DNA of 41,590 nt from Succinivibrionaceae bacterium (GCA_016284235.1 JAEEOK010000030.1:1-41590); one strand, 5' to 3'. Shown: positions 23,713-32,819, counted from the first letter of the stretch. Notes: generated from the letters alone by a model not told the origin. Translations and numbers: made by a program.

Positions 23713-24067
23713 TGGTGGAGGTGGCGGGAATTGAACCCGCGTCCAGAAAGGATCAATCTTCGGTACTACATGCTTAGTTTATCTTTAATCTCGCAAATGA
23801 ACTGCGGGTAAACACGCCATCCAAGTGCCAGTCTGATAAAAATTTAACACTTCAATCTCAGACGGGAAATCCGTGCGATCCAGTGAAAGTGTCTTCCGTA
23901 CGCTGAGTCACTGGCAAGCCAGCGCGGGAAGGCTAACTACAGGTTATTAAGCTGCGATAGCGAAAGTTTCGTCGTTTGCGACTATTCTTTTGAAGCAGTT
24001 TTACAAGTTACCTCAGCTTGGCATGCACCTAGGACCTCACTCTTCCTGTCGAAGCCAGGTCACCCCC
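23713..24067 (-). ncRNA. ssrA: tmRNA
   Basis: Transfer-messenger RNA for trans-translation rescue of stalled ribosomes. On the minus strand the 5' end reads GGGGGTGACCTGGCTTCGAC (from about 24067). The 3' end has the tRNA-like T-arm GCGGGTTCAATTCCCGC and ends CTCCACCA at 23713. The tag frame (23979 down to 23947) encodes ANDETFAIAA followed by TAA, with the resume codon GCA. The size (355 nt) is typical. Its protein partner smpB lies about 0.9 kb away, with mscL between them in the opposite direction. Confidence 0.97.
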
Positions 24068-24316
24068 AGGTCTCTGAACGAAACGAAAACTTACAACGTT
24101 CCGACAGATGTTTATCTTGAATTATTAATTATATTTCAAATTCCGAGATTTGCAAGATATTTTTTTGGAATTTTTTAAATATTTTTTTAACCGTCCATGT
24201 GATCATGGTAAAATTCAGTTTAGAAAGAGTTGCCGGGAACCTTCTTCTTTTCGAAGCTTTCCGTGCCCGGGCGGAAAATTCAGATTCAGATTTTTATAAA
24301 TTAAAGGAGCAAATAT

Positions 24317-24754
24317 ATGGCTATTACAGATAAAGGTGTATCTTTCCTCAAGGAATTCCGCGATTTCGCCATGAAAGGAAATGTTCTCGATATGGCAATC
24401 GGTGTTGTAATCGGCGGTGCATTCGGAAAAATCGTATCTTCACTGGTATCTGACATCATTATGCCTATCGTCGGCAAAATATGCGGCAACACTGATTTTA
24501 AGGATCTTGCATACACTCTTCAGGAAAAAACCGATACTGCTGAAGCTATTGTCATCAGTTACGGTGCATTCATTCAGACTGTTATCGACTTCATAATCAT
24601 TGCCTTTGCTATTTTTCTGTCAATGAAGCTGATTAACAATCTCAAAAAGGCAATCATTAAGGAAAACAAGGAGGAAGCTACATCCGAGCCTCCTGCAGAT
24701 ATTCAGCTGCTTACCGAAATCAGAGATCTGCTGAAAGAAAATCAGAAGAAGTAA
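24317..24754 (+). CDS. mscL: Large-conductance mechanosensitive channel
   Basis: A 145-residue inner-membrane channel that opens under hypo-osmotic shock. The N-terminal amphipathic segment [41 protein letters not shown] (read in parts) is the family signature including TM1. TM2 is about 82-105 ([23 protein letters not shown]). The C-terminal helix is [21 protein letters not shown] sits 9 nt before the ATG. The leader from about 24233 can fold (CCGGG with CCCGG at 24266-24270). It is a single-gene unit between ssrA and smpB. Confidence 0.96.
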   Translation: MAITDKGVSFLKEFRDFAMKGNVLDMAIGVVIGGAFGKIVSSLVSDIIMPIVGKICGNTDFKDLAYTLQEKTDTAEAIVISYGAFIQTVIDFIIIAFAIFLSMKLINNLKKAIIKENKEEATSEPPADIQLLTEIRDLLKENQKK

Positions 24755-24840
24755 CTGAAGGATCACTTACAGGAAAATGCGTGGCCTGGATAAAAGAGCA
24801 GCTGATTCATAATTGAAGCTGCACTGTAATAAAGACACGA

Positions 24841-24878
24841 AAAAAAAACGGGAATGGCTTCAAGACGATCCATTCCCG
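24841..24878 (-). terminator. Terminator after smpB
   Basis: On the minus strand CGGGAATGG (24870-24878) pairs with CCATTCCCG (24849-24857) in a perfect 9-bp stem, followed directly by eight Ts. It serves smpB. Confidence 0.85.
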
Positions 24879-24939
24879 GACACATTAAAGTAAAAAAGAC
24901 CAGTAGGCAAAAATACAGAATTATTCAGTTATTTTCCTG

Positions 24940-25425
24940 CTATCTCATCGAATGCTTCAATATACGGGCTTTTTCCCTGTTCCAGTCCTCCTGTTTAAGA
25001 GAATCCCTCTTGTCATATTCCTTCTTGCCGTGAACCAGTGCTATTTCACACTTGATATGTCTGCCCTTCCAGTAAAGCGCAAGAGGAACAATTGTATAAC
25101 CCTTGCGCTTTGTCGCACCTATCAGCTTGGATATCTCTCTCTCGTTAAGAAGCAGTTTTCGGGTTCTCTGAGCATCGCAGACAACATAGCTGCAGGCAAC
25201 ATCAAGAGGAGTTATGATCGAACCGAACAGATAAAACGCCCCGTCCTTCAATATCACATAACCGTCTGATATGTTGACTCTGCCGGCACGCAGAGACTTC
25301 ACTTCCCAGCCCTGCAGAACAAGACCGGCTTCAATCCGCTCATCTATGAAATAGTCATGTCTTGCTTTTTTGTTAAGAGCTATTGTGTTTGACTGTTCTT
25401 TTTTATTTTTCTTGTTTCCTGCCAT
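24940..25425 (-). CDS. smpB: SsrA-binding protein
   Basis: A 161-residue partner of tmRNA that delivers it to stalled ribosomes. Family landmarks: [31 protein letters not shown] (read in parts), the NISDGYV strand, [10 protein letters not shown], and the basic C-terminal tail [21 protein letters not shown] that enters the mRNA channel. Length is typical. It is on the same strand as ssrA, with mscL inserted in the opposite direction. ATG at 25425; terminator just downstream. Confidence 0.97.
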   Translation of the reverse strand: MAGNKKNKKEQSNTIALNKKARHDYFIDERIEAGLVLQGWEVKSLRAGRVNISDGYVILKDGAFYLFGSIITPLDVACSYVVCDAQRTRKLLLNEREISKLIGATKRKGYTIVPLALYWKGRHIKCEIALVHGKKEYDKRDSLKQEDWNREKARILKHSMR

Positions 25426-26040
25426 AAAAATTCATTCTCCATATTTGCGTCTGCATCCTAAAGGGGATGGCGCCATGATTCTTGCCCTCCAATTCAGTCG
25501 GCAAAATCAAACCTGATGAACAATCAGTTCTGTATCAGCAACAGTAAAGATCAGTGTAAGACTTTATTCATAATGTAAACCGGATCAATACTGATTAAAT
25601 TGCACACAGTTCGTGTCAGACAAATTTCATCAAAAGGAAAAACGTACCTTGATCCCGTAGCAGACGCTTCGCTGAAATTCTTCCTGCCGCCAGAACAGAC
25701 AGAAAATTAAGGAAAAGATATCAGGAATTGCCTGATGGCATACTCATCCGTGTTATTTTTGTCACAGCGTACAATCCAAATATCTGCCGGATTCTGACTC
25801 ATCTGATTTTACAGAGAAAGTACAAGTCATTCAATGATCCGATCGTTTCATTTTCAAATACTTTCTTGAGTAACAAACTATCCTCAAAGCAGCCGGTACC
25901 GGTATTTGTAAGCATGATTTGCAAAATTCAGGCTGATGTGAACCAGACAGGAGCCAGGGGCGGCATACGTTTGTTCCAGTATCAACATGAGAATGAACAG
26001 ACTGGTATTTTCTTTTGGCTCAGTTCTGGAAAAGTGTTGA

Positions 26041-26066
26041 TTTTAAAAAAGGTGTAACACACCTTT
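26041..26066 (-). terminator. Terminator-like hairpin next to repeat copy B
   Basis: AAAGGTGT (26048-26055) pairs with ACACCTTT (26059-26066) around a 3-nt loop. On the minus strand it is followed by further Ts. It lies 18 bp beyond repeat copy B, as if terminating a minus-strand transcript from the repeat. Confidence 0.45.
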
Positions 26067-26083
26067 AATATTGATTCTTATAC

Positions 26084-26265
26084 ATTCAATATTCGACAGC
26101 TGAGCATAGTTAGAGCTCCGTAAACCTTTGTACCGCCTGCATTACCGGCATATTACGCCAATTTCACGATTTGAACGGTTTTAATGATTTTTTAACCTTT
26201 TGAAAAATTTTTACCGCAGTATCTCTCATTACACCTGCCCGGTTAATCCCCTCAGGAAGAAAAGA
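26084..26265 (-). repeat. Degenerate direct repeat, copy B
   Basis: Second copy of the repeat at 23191-23370, same orientation, about 2.9 kb away, sharing the exact 24-nt core at 26151-26174. Unlike copy A it is followed on the minus strand by a terminator-like hairpin. Confidence 0.65.
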
Positions 26266-26797
26266 TCCCGCAGATCTGTTATAACTTCAGAATCGTTGTA
26301 GTCAGCAGGCAGGCCTGACCTTTATCCGGTGCGATGACTTTAAGAATTCCCGGTGCAAGAAGGAGCTCATTCATGGTGTACTTTCATTTAAGCCGTCTTT
26401 CGAGCCTTCCGTGAAACTTTGCAGGTTTATACTCGATTCAGCGAAAAAGCAGCAGCGCCACGAAGCATATTTGCACGTAAGCAATGATGCGGGAGTCTTT
26501 GTTGTGAAAAAAGGCCTCAGTTCCAGATCGCTTTTCATGATTCTGAAACAAGCTTCCATCTCACCATATGCCGGTATCGGCATAAAAGCCCGTCCCCTAT
26601 AATCTGTCAGCCGGTACCGCAGAATCTGCCGGATTCAGAGAATATTCTGTGCAACTGTGGCATAATCTAAAAAAAATCAAGAAAATAATCTTTTTTGATT
26701 AATTCATAAATTGCAATCTCTTATACTAATGACAGACTGCATTTTATGACTCAAAACTGATGCACAGAAATTAAACAGACCTGCGGGAAAGCTGAAA

Positions 26798-27703
26798 ATG
26801 AATGATAAATTAGAAACTGTAATTCAACTTTTGGATGAAACTCTTCTTGATAAAAAAAGCCAGGTAAGACTTGCTGTAACCTGTCTGCTTGCAAAAGGAC
26901 ATCTTCTTCTTGAGGATCTGCCGGGCATGGGAAAAACAACTCTGGCATCAGCGCTGGCAAAGCTTTTGGGTCTTGACTACAAACGCGTACAGTTTACTTC
27001 GGACATGCTCCCTGCAGATCTTATCGGAACATCCATATTCAACACCGCATCAGGTGAATTCAGCTTTAAAAAGGGACCTGTATTCAGTCAGATCCTTCTT
27101 GCTGATGAAATTAACCGCGGAAGCTCGAGAACCCAGAGCGCACTGCTTGAGGCCATGGCTGAATATCAGGTTTCAGCAGATAAAATAACCTATCAGCTGC
27201 CGAAACCATTTTTTGTAATCGCCACACAGAATCCCCAGGATCAGAGCGGAACATTTGTTCTTCCCGAATCAGAACTCGATCGCTTTACCATGCGTATAGA
27301 GATAGGATATCCGTCAAGAGAGGCGGAAAGACTGATGCTGACAGGAGGACAGAAAACAGATCTCAAAGCAATTCTTAGTACGGATGAACTTCTTGTGATC
27401 CAGTCCGATGTTGAAAATACAAAAGTTTCAGAAAATGCCATGAATTATCTTCTTGATCTGGTTGAAGCCACCCGCTCATCTGGAAAAATTCCGAATCCTC
27501 TTTCGCCGCGTGCCACAAAATCGCTTCTTGCATGCGCAAGGGCGTGGGCATATCTTAAAAAGAGAGACTATGTTCTGCCGGATGATATTCAGGCTGTATT
27601 CCCGTATGTAGCCGAGCACAGAATGAGAAGCGGCGTAGGTACTGTGGGAAGCGGCAACAGCCTTTCACGGATGATTATTGAAATGGTGGATCCGATAAAG
27701 TAA
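26798..27703 (+). CDS. MoxR-family AAA+ ATPase
   Basis: A 301-residue cytoplasmic AAA+ chaperone-like ATPase. Walker A GMGKTT (43-48), Walker B ILLADEINR (99-107), and the MoxR-typical FFVIATQNPQDQSGTFVLPESELDRF (read in parts, about 138-163). The C-terminal lid carries SPRATKSLL. MoxR proteins act with VWA/DUF58 partners on assembly of other complexes. The stop overlaps the start of the DUF58 gene (TAATG), showing translational coupling. Together with the transglutaminase downstream this is the conserved moxR-DUF58-tgpA module. Confidence 0.92.
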   Translation: MNDKLETVIQLLDETLLDKKSQVRLAVTCLLAKGHLLLEDLPGMGKTTLASALAKLLGLDYKRVQFTSDMLPADLIGTSIFNTASGEFSFKKGPVFSQILLADEINRGSSRTQSALLEAMAEYQVSADKITYQLPKPFFVIATQNPQDQSGTFVLPESELDRFTMRIEIGYPSREAERLMLTGGQKTDLKAILSTDELLVIQSDVENTKVSENAMNYLLDLVEATRSSGKIPNPLSPRATKSLLACARAWAYLKKRDYVLPDDIQAVFPYVAEHRMRSGVGTVGSGNSLSRMIIEMVDPIK

Positions 27704-28683
27704 TGGCTTTCGATAAACTGCGTAAATTCATATACAGGCGCATAAACATTTATATGCACCGCGAAATGAAGGTGCCTCTGACTGTAGGATATGATCAGAT
27801 CAGAATTTATCCGACGGCTGTTGGATTTCTGTATCTTGGCATATGCCTGCTCCTGTTCATTCTCGGCATCAACTATCAGAACAACCTGATTATCATAATA
27901 TGCTGTCTCATGCTCAGCGTAATCCCCTACATCATTCTTGACACATACAAAAACATCAGATCAGTTGTTCTTGAACCTGTGGAAACTGACAATTTCTTTG
28001 CCGGACAATCTGTCCGGTTCAGACTCCACGTAACCTGCGACCGCCCGCGATTCGCCATAAAAACAGAACCGATGAATGAAGACGGAATCGGCGAATTCAA
28101 AGATACGGTAAACAGCGGCGATGACATAGGAATAATTTTTCATCCCCAGAAACGCGGCTGGCTTCATTCCGGAGCGTTTGTAATCACAACCACATATCCC
28201 TTCGGGATCATCTGCTCGCACATAGTCGTCGACTTCCATCAGAAATGCCTCATTTATCCTCGACCTGTTACCGGAAAATATCAGCTTTCCGAGAATGCTT
28301 CATCAACAGGATCCATGCTGGCAAGAAGCAGCACGGTAAGAGGACTGGATGAGCTGTCAGGTCTGAGACCCTACAGAGAGGGCGAACCCCCTTCCCTGAT
28401 AGCATGGAAGCAGGTTGCAATGAACAGAGGTCTGATGTCCAAGGATTTCACGGCAACTGTTGATGACAATCTCTATCTTGACTTCAATACCATCTCCGGA
28501 AATACTGAGGAAAGAATTTCAGTCATGACGTACGCCGTGCTGCAGCTCAGTTCATCAAATCAGGTTTTCGGAATAAAAATAGGTCAGGAGATACTGAAGC
28601 CCGATCACGGTGAGGAACACAGAATCAAAGCTCTTACCCTGCTGGCGCTCTGGGGAAACAGTGAAGCCGGAACTATGCCCTGA
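27703..28683 (+). CDS. DUF58 domain membrane protein
   Basis: A 326-residue protein with two TM helices (about 36-55 and 60-78) and a cytoplasmic DUF58 (VWA-like) domain. The latter is recognised by the signature DELSGLRPYREGEPPSLIAWKQVA (read in parts, about 216-238). The ATG overlaps the moxR stop by one base. It is the usual partner of MoxR ATPases. The last 11 bp overlap convergently with the SDR gene on the minus strand. The end looks short compared with DUF58 proteins of about 400 residues. Confidence 0.86.
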   Translation: MAFDKLRKFIYRRINIYMHREMKVPLTVGYDQIRIYPTAVGFLYLGICLLLFILGINYQNNLIIIICCLMLSVIPYIILDTYKNIRSVVLEPVETDNFFAGQSVRFRLHVTCDRPRFAIKTEPMNEDGIGEFKDTVNSGDDIGIIFHPQKRGWLHSGAFVITTTYPFGIICSHIVVDFHQKCLIYPRPVTGKYQLSENASSTGSMLARSSTVRGLDELSGLRPYREGEPPSLIAWKQVAMNRGLMSKDFTATVDDNLYLDFNTISGNTEERISVMTYAVLQLSSSNQVFGIKIGQEILKPDHGEEHRIKALTLLALWGNSEAGTMP

Positions 28684-29404
28684 TGTGATGAAAAATAAAG
28701 TCGGGAAGACAGCGGACGGCAAACATCACAAATCTCCACCATCCCGGTACATAGACCGTCTCCCTTCCCGCCATAAGAGCACGGGCTGCGCTTCTTCCCA
28801 CGCTGTCACATCCTGCCGCCAGGCGCATATCAGTGCGATCCGCCGTCATTCTTGTTGCCACCAGTCCCGGCTTGAGCAGCGTTATCCTGCAAAGAGCTCC
28901 GCGCTGAAACAAACTTGACGCCAGACCTTCAGAATATGCGGAAAGTCCCGACTTAGTCATTCCGTACAGATAATTTGAAGCCCTGCCTCTGTCCCCTGCA
29001 ACCGAAGAAATTACACATATACGGCAGGGAATATGCTCATACATTCTCACAAGAGTATCCATCCAGAAGCAGGGTCCGGCAAGATTTACGCGGATCATGT
29101 CATCAAGATCACCGTAGCCGCCGTCAGCTGCAGATGGCCTTAGCATTCCCTGGGCGATAATAACCAGATCCAGATCCTCCGGCAGACGCGATGCAAGACA
29201 GGTTATACCGTCCCCGGAGGATATGTCTCCTGCAAGCACCTTAATTTCCGCCACCTTAAGACTGTCCGCGGCGACATTAAGCCTGGTCTCATCTCTTCCA
29301 ACAAGCCACACTGTTTCAAGGGAGGGCAGATTTTTAATAATTGACAGGGCTATCTCGGATGTACCGCCTATTACCGCAGCCTTTGTAAAATTTCTTTTAA
29401 CCAT
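28673..29404 (-). CDS. Short-chain dehydrogenase/reductase
   Basis: A 243-residue NAD(P)-dependent oxidoreductase. Nucleotide-binding motif AVIGGTSEIALSI (about 10-22, the GxTSxIA variant), NLAG segment, catalytic Ser in VISSVAGDRGR and Tyr/Lys in YGMTK, and a hydrophobic C-terminus (WWRFVMFAVRCLPDFIF) that may touch the membrane. The GxTSxIA variant and the C-terminal anchor resemble DprE2-like and related SDRs acting on lipid-linked sugars or fatty acyl groups, but the substrate is unknown. ATG 29404 is used; a TTG three codons upstream is open. It is opposed to, and interrupts, the moxR-DUF58-tgpA module. Confidence 0.85.
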   Translation of the reverse strand: MVKRNFTKAAVIGGTSEIALSIIKNLPSLETVWLVGRDETRLNVAADSLKVAEIKVLAGDISSGDGITCLASRLPEDLDLVIIAQGMLRPSAADGGYGDLDDMIRVNLAGPCFWMDTLVRMYEHIPCRICVISSVAGDRGRASNYLYGMTKSGLSAYSEGLASSLFQRGALCRITLLKPGLVATRMTADRTDMRLAAGCDSVGRSAARALMAGRETVYVPGWWRFVMFAVRCLPDFIFHHIRA

Positions 29405-29625
29405 AAAACTCAATCCTTAAAGACGGTGACGGAAGGACTTTCAGACTTCCGCGAAAACATGCTCAAATCAGGAAGGCTGAAAAATACCGCCGTTTGCATC
29501 CTGCTGCAGATATTTGGGCTGCAGATAACAGACTGTTGTGCTCAATATGAAACAAATTCAAATTTTATACCCCATTAATTGAGTAAAATATGGCATAGAG
29601 TACAACAAAATCATCGGAGTAAACC

Positions 29626-31704
29626 ATGGCAGACAGTCAGCTCGCATATCAGCATCAGAAACGAACCATGGTGCTGTTCTGCATATGCTATGCACTTTCA
29701 GTCATCCCCCTAATCGGTGTCATTGACACCGTAATTGTTCTGATTTCACTGTGCTGTATATTCTACCGTTACGGAGAAATAATCAACAGGTTCAGAGAAC
29801 ATCCGAAATACATGGAAAAGGTTGTCATCGCAATTGTAGTGATGCTGATTGCGATACTTCTTATTTCAAACGGCATCAGGGTCCATCTGGTAAATGCTTT
29901 CATTGATCTTCTGATCAGCGGTATAGCGCTGAAATTTCTCGAGCAGGGAAAGCAGCATGATCTCGTTGTCCATGTAATGTCGCTTCTGTTTCTTTCTGCC
30001 ATACCTTTCATCTTTCATTTTTCCTGGTACATGATGGCCTATCTGCTGCTGGTTGTCTTTTTTGATTTTGCCGCCATAATGTCCCTCTTCGCCTTTCAGA
30101 ATATAAGACACATTTTCAGATACACGGCAAAATCCGTACTCCTTGCCATACCCCTCTGCTGCGTTATATTTATCGTTCTGCCCCGCTTCAACCCGTTCTG
30201 GCAAATGCCGAGCAATGCGGTAAAATCTACCGGTCTGGGAGAGGAAATAGACTTTAACTCCATATCTGAGCTGATCCAGGATCACAGTGTGGCGTTCAGA
30301 GTAAAATTCGAAGGAAAGATCCCGAATGAAAGATACTTCACAGCCACATTCTATCCCCAGTTCGATCCCGTAAGGCAGGGTTTCATCATCAGCGGAGACA
30401 TGGCCAGATACGAGTACAACATCCAGGCGTTCAGCACCCAGGACAAGAGAAAGCGCCTGCCCTTCAGTTTCGGCTTCGGAAATATATATCACATCTATAT
30501 GGAGCCTACCCAGCGAAAATGGATCCCCGCACTTGATCCGTCTGTTTCAGATAATGAGCAGATTTTCTACACTCCGTACCGCACCTGGATCGACAGGATG
30601 GCCATCACTCAGCCGAGATACTATAAATTCAAGTATCTTGAATCTCCGGCAGATCAGGAGTACCTGCTGAGAGCAGGGAAAAACAGAGCGGCAAATGAGT
30701 ATATGCTCCGCACCGGTTTTCACAGATCAAACCCGAAAACTAAGCAGCTTGTGGAAAAATGGAAGCGTGAAACATCATCCGACAGGGAGATAGCTTTAAA
30801 AATCATGAAATTCTTTCACGATGAAAATTTCAGATACACCCTCGCTCCTGTTAAATACAATCCGGATTCCAACGACATAATTGATGAATTTATCTTTAAC
30901 AACCGCAACGGCTTCTGCAACCACTATTCAACCGCCACCGCATATATGCTCCGCCTTGCCGGAATTCCGGCTATGGTGGCAGGAGGATACCTGGGAGGAT
31001 CGATAAACAGTGAAGACAACTTTGTGACTGTACGCAATTCGGATGCGCACTCCTGGGTTGTGGCAATCATTGGCACTCACTGGGTAAGAATAGATCCGGT
31101 AGCAGCAATAGCACCGGAGAGAGTCGAACGCTCATACATCGACATGATTACCCCTGAATCTCTGCCCTTTACATCAGTTGAAAGATACAGAAACACACCT
31201 TTCATCTCATGGATCAGAGAGAAACTGGACGCTCTTGAATTCAAATGGAACAGTCTGATCCTGAACTATAACTTCTCCGAGGAGCAGGGCTTTCTGGCGG
31301 GTTTTCTGATGGAGCATACGGTTGCTGCGGTTATACTGCTTATGATAACTCTTGTTACCGTCGTTTATATTACGCTTCTGATCAGCCGTCTGCTGAAAAA
31401 AAGCAGTAATTCCCCGATTGCCGATGAATACCTCAGATACACTGATCTGCTGAAAACTCTGAATCTGCAGAGAGAGAAGCACGAAACTCCGGACGGATTT
31501 CTGAACAGGATCCTGCCTGGAATCAAATCCTCTGAACTAAGAAAGTTGCTGACAGAAATAACCGTACTGCTGAATGATATTCTTTATACGGAAAAAACCG
31601 GCAGACGCTCAGGACTGAAAAAGCTGAAAAGTTTCCGCAGTGAATTCAAATCGGCGGTAAAAAAGGAAAGAAGTCTGAGAAATAAGAGAATCATACACAT
31701 GTAA
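29626..31704 (+). CDS. TgpA-like transglutaminase membrane protein
   Basis: A 692-residue inner-membrane protein. About six TM helices fill residues 14-187, then a large periplasmic transglutaminase domain with the catalytic triad Cys431 (NGFCNHYS), His475 (SDAHSWV) and Asp490 (VRIDPVA), a final TM (about 565-588) and a cytoplasmic tail. This is the DUF3488/TgpA architecture; TgpA is essential in Pseudomonas aeruginosa. It normally follows moxR and DUF58 directly; here an opposed SDR gene intervenes. The triad is intact, so peptide cross-linking or hydrolysis in the periplasm is plausible. The substrate is unknown. Confidence 0.9.
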   Translation: MADSQLAYQHQKRTMVLFCICYALSVIPLIGVIDTVIVLISLCCIFYRYGEIINRFREHPKYMEKVVIAIVVMLIAILLISNGIRVHLVNAFIDLLISGIALKFLEQGKQHDLVVHVMSLLFLSAIPFIFHFSWYMMAYLLLVVFFDFAAIMSLFAFQNIRHIFRYTAKSVLLAIPLCCVIFIVLPRFNPFWQMPSNAVKSTGLGEEIDFNSISELIQDHSVAFRVKFEGKIPNERYFTATFYPQFDPVRQGFIISGDMARYEYNIQAFSTQDKRKRLPFSFGFGNIYHIYMEPTQRKWIPALDPSVSDNEQIFYTPYRTWIDRMAITQPRYYKFKYLESPADQEYLLRAGKNRAANEYMLRTGFHRSNPKTKQLVEKWKRETSSDREIALKIMKFFHDENFRYTLAPVKYNPDSNDIIDEFIFNNRNGFCNHYSTATAYMLRLAGIPAMVAGGYLGGSINSEDNFVTVRNSDAHSWVVAIIGTHWVRIDPVAAIAPERVERSYIDMITPESLPFTSVERYRNTPFISWIREKLDALEFKWNSLILNYNFSEEQGFLAGFLMEHTVAAVILLMITLVTVVYITLLISRLLKKSSNSPIADEYLRYTDLLKTLNLQREKHETPDGFLNRILPGIKSSELRKLLTEITVLLNDILYTEKTGRRSGLKKLKSFRSEFKSAVKKERSLRNKRIIHM

Positions 31705-31761
31705 TTTTCTGATCAGAATATCACATGACAGATAAAGAACTGAAAACCACAGGAGAAAAAA

Positions 31762-32262
31762 ATGAATGTCTGGATTAGAGAAATCTGCAGCGCATGCGGC
31801 ATGATTATGCTTTGGTGCGGCATACTGACTCTGCTGTATTTTACACCCGTAGCACTGTGTGTAATTGCCGCATCGCTGCTGCTGATACCGGAAACCTTTT
31901 ATCTGATCTGCAGAAAACCGGACCGCACAAAGGAAAAGATAAGAGCACTGCTCATAATAATCCTTCTGGCATATCCCGCATACGGCATATACCGCTCCTG
32001 GATCGGCAACCCCATAGTTGATGTACAGAAAAAGGCTGAGGCTGAATTTCTTGAATCCCAGAAGAAAGCCGCCATGAAGCGCTTTACCGACAACCGCGAG
32101 TTTATCCTTAAAGGAATAAGGCGGTATTACGAAGAGGGAAACTACAGATTCGCCTACGCGCATGCAGATGAGTTCATGTACACAAATGATCCGGAACTGG
32201 TTGAACTGCACGAAAAGGCCAAACAGAAAATGATAGAAAAGGGAGAATTCAGGGAAGACTGA
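31762..32262 (+). CDS. Small membrane protein of unknown function
   Basis: A 166-residue protein with about three TM segments (about 12-30, 33-49 and 60-78) and a charged C-terminal helical domain (about 88-166, KKAEAEFLESQKKAAMKRF then EEGNYRFAYAHADEFMYTND). The second part could form a single TPR-like helical pair. GGAG lies 9 nt upstream of the ATG. It follows tgpA by 57 nt in the same direction and probably belongs to that transcript. No family recognised. Confidence 0.7.
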   Translation: MNVWIREICSACGMIMLWCGILTLLYFTPVALCVIAASLLLIPETFYLICRKPDRTKEKIRALLIIILLAYPAYGIYRSWIGNPIVDVQKKAEAEFLESQKKAAMKRFTDNREFILKGIRRYYEEGNYRFAYAHADEFMYTNDPELVELHEKAKQKMIEKGEFRED

Positions 32263-32447
32263 CAGCCGGGACGCTGTTTATAGGAAGAAGTCCAGAATTC
32301 ATGTAGGAAATTTGCCATACCTGCGTAAGCAAAAGCTGTGATTTTATGTAAGATTGCTCAACAGCATAATTATATAAGTCATTGAAATATAAGGAATTAT
32401 TTTTTCATTATTTACTGTAATCCCATAATTTGAGCTGCAGAACCACA

Positions 32448-32475
32448 TTGTTTTATAAAGAAAAATGAATACAAT
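32448..32475 (+). promoter_or_regulatory. Promoter of the Csr-type RNA
   Basis: -35 TTGTTT (32448-32453), 16-bp spacer, -10 TACAAT (32470-32475). It predicts initiation at about 32481-32483, exactly before the first hairpin of the RNA. Confidence 0.65.
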
Positions 32476-32481
32476 AATAAG

Positions 32482-32602
32482 TGTTGCAGGGACGCAATAT
32501 TAACAAGGATGTTAATTTATTCACGAATGAGAAGGATCTCAAATCGCGGGTTGTAATGAATTTTTAGACAGGGAGAAAATGGATTTTCTCCCTTTTTATT
32601 TT
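32482..32602 (+). ncRNA. Candidate CsrB/RsmY-type CsrA-sponge RNA
   Basis: About 120 nt with its own sigma-70 promoter. Four hairpins each show GGA in a six-base loop: (1) GTTGC/GCAAT with loop AGGGAC (88-93 of 324xx); (2) ATTAAC 32499-32504 / GTTAAT 32511-32516 with loop AAGGAT; (3) TGAG 32528-32531 / CTCA 32538-32541 with loop AAGGAT; (4) GGGAGAAA 32571-32578 / TTTCTCCC 32585-32592 with loop ATGGAT. The last hairpin runs into TTTTTATTTT and is the terminator. A(N)GGA in a hexaloop is the preferred CsrA/RsmA site. Size and site number match RsmX/RsmY/RsmZ rather than the longer CsrB. Identification is by structure, not sequence homology. Confidence 0.75.
32571..32602 (+). terminator. Terminator of the Csr-type RNA
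   Basis: Eight paired bases GGGAGAAA/TTTCTCCC around ATGGAT, followed by TTTTTATTTT. It is also the fourth GGA hairpin of the RNA. Confidence 0.9.
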
Positions 32603-32819
32603 CCGGCTGATCATATTCAGCACCTATCCAGAAAACACGGCATGACTGCTGCCGGCCGTACATAGACGTGTTTTATGTTCTCCGCTGAACCTTGTCTTTT
32701 CATCAGAAAAAACACAATGAAATCTCTTTTGATGCTAAAATTCAATATGATTTGGCATTTCTATCAATGCCCCCGCACGGATTTTTTTACTTTCACAAAT
32801 TAATTCAAACACTTTTTTC

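Larger units (their letters stand above)
25426..26797. other. Long non-coding region with repeat copy B
   Basis: About 1.37 kb without a supported gene. It contains copy B of the direct repeat (26084-26265) and a hairpin at 26048-26066. Open stretches at 25728-26057, 26371-26583 and 26411-26602 show no recognisable domain, no good ribosome-binding site and biased composition. I read this as eroded mobile-element or gene-relic DNA plus the upstream region of the moxR operon. Confidence 0.55.
32263..32819. other. Intergenic region holding a Csr-type RNA
   Basis: About 560 bp between two membrane-protein genes. It contains the candidate Csr RNA (32482-32602) with its own promoter and terminator. 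A TGTAAG half-site (32347-32352) stands about 130 bp upstream of the RNA start, resembling half of the GacA/UvrY motif TGTAAG-N6-CTTACA; the second half is not conserved. No coding frame. Confidence 0.6.

Noticed and set aside
24233-24270. Hairpin in the mscL leader as terminator or riboswitch
   Set aside because: Only five outer pairs with an irregular interior and no T-run; insufficient for a call.
25728-26057. 109-codon plus-strand frame
   Set aside because: No ribosome-binding site, no domain, and it sits in repeat-rich non-coding DNA.
26371-26602. Overlapping short frames on both strands (70 and 63 codons)
   Set aside because: Mutually overlapping, unlike any family, no start signals; probably random or eroded sequence.
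32347-32364. Full GacA/UvrY binding palindrome upstream of the Csr-type RNA
   Set aside because: Only the TGTAAG half matches; the second half reads CAACAG, so it is noted as a half-site only.
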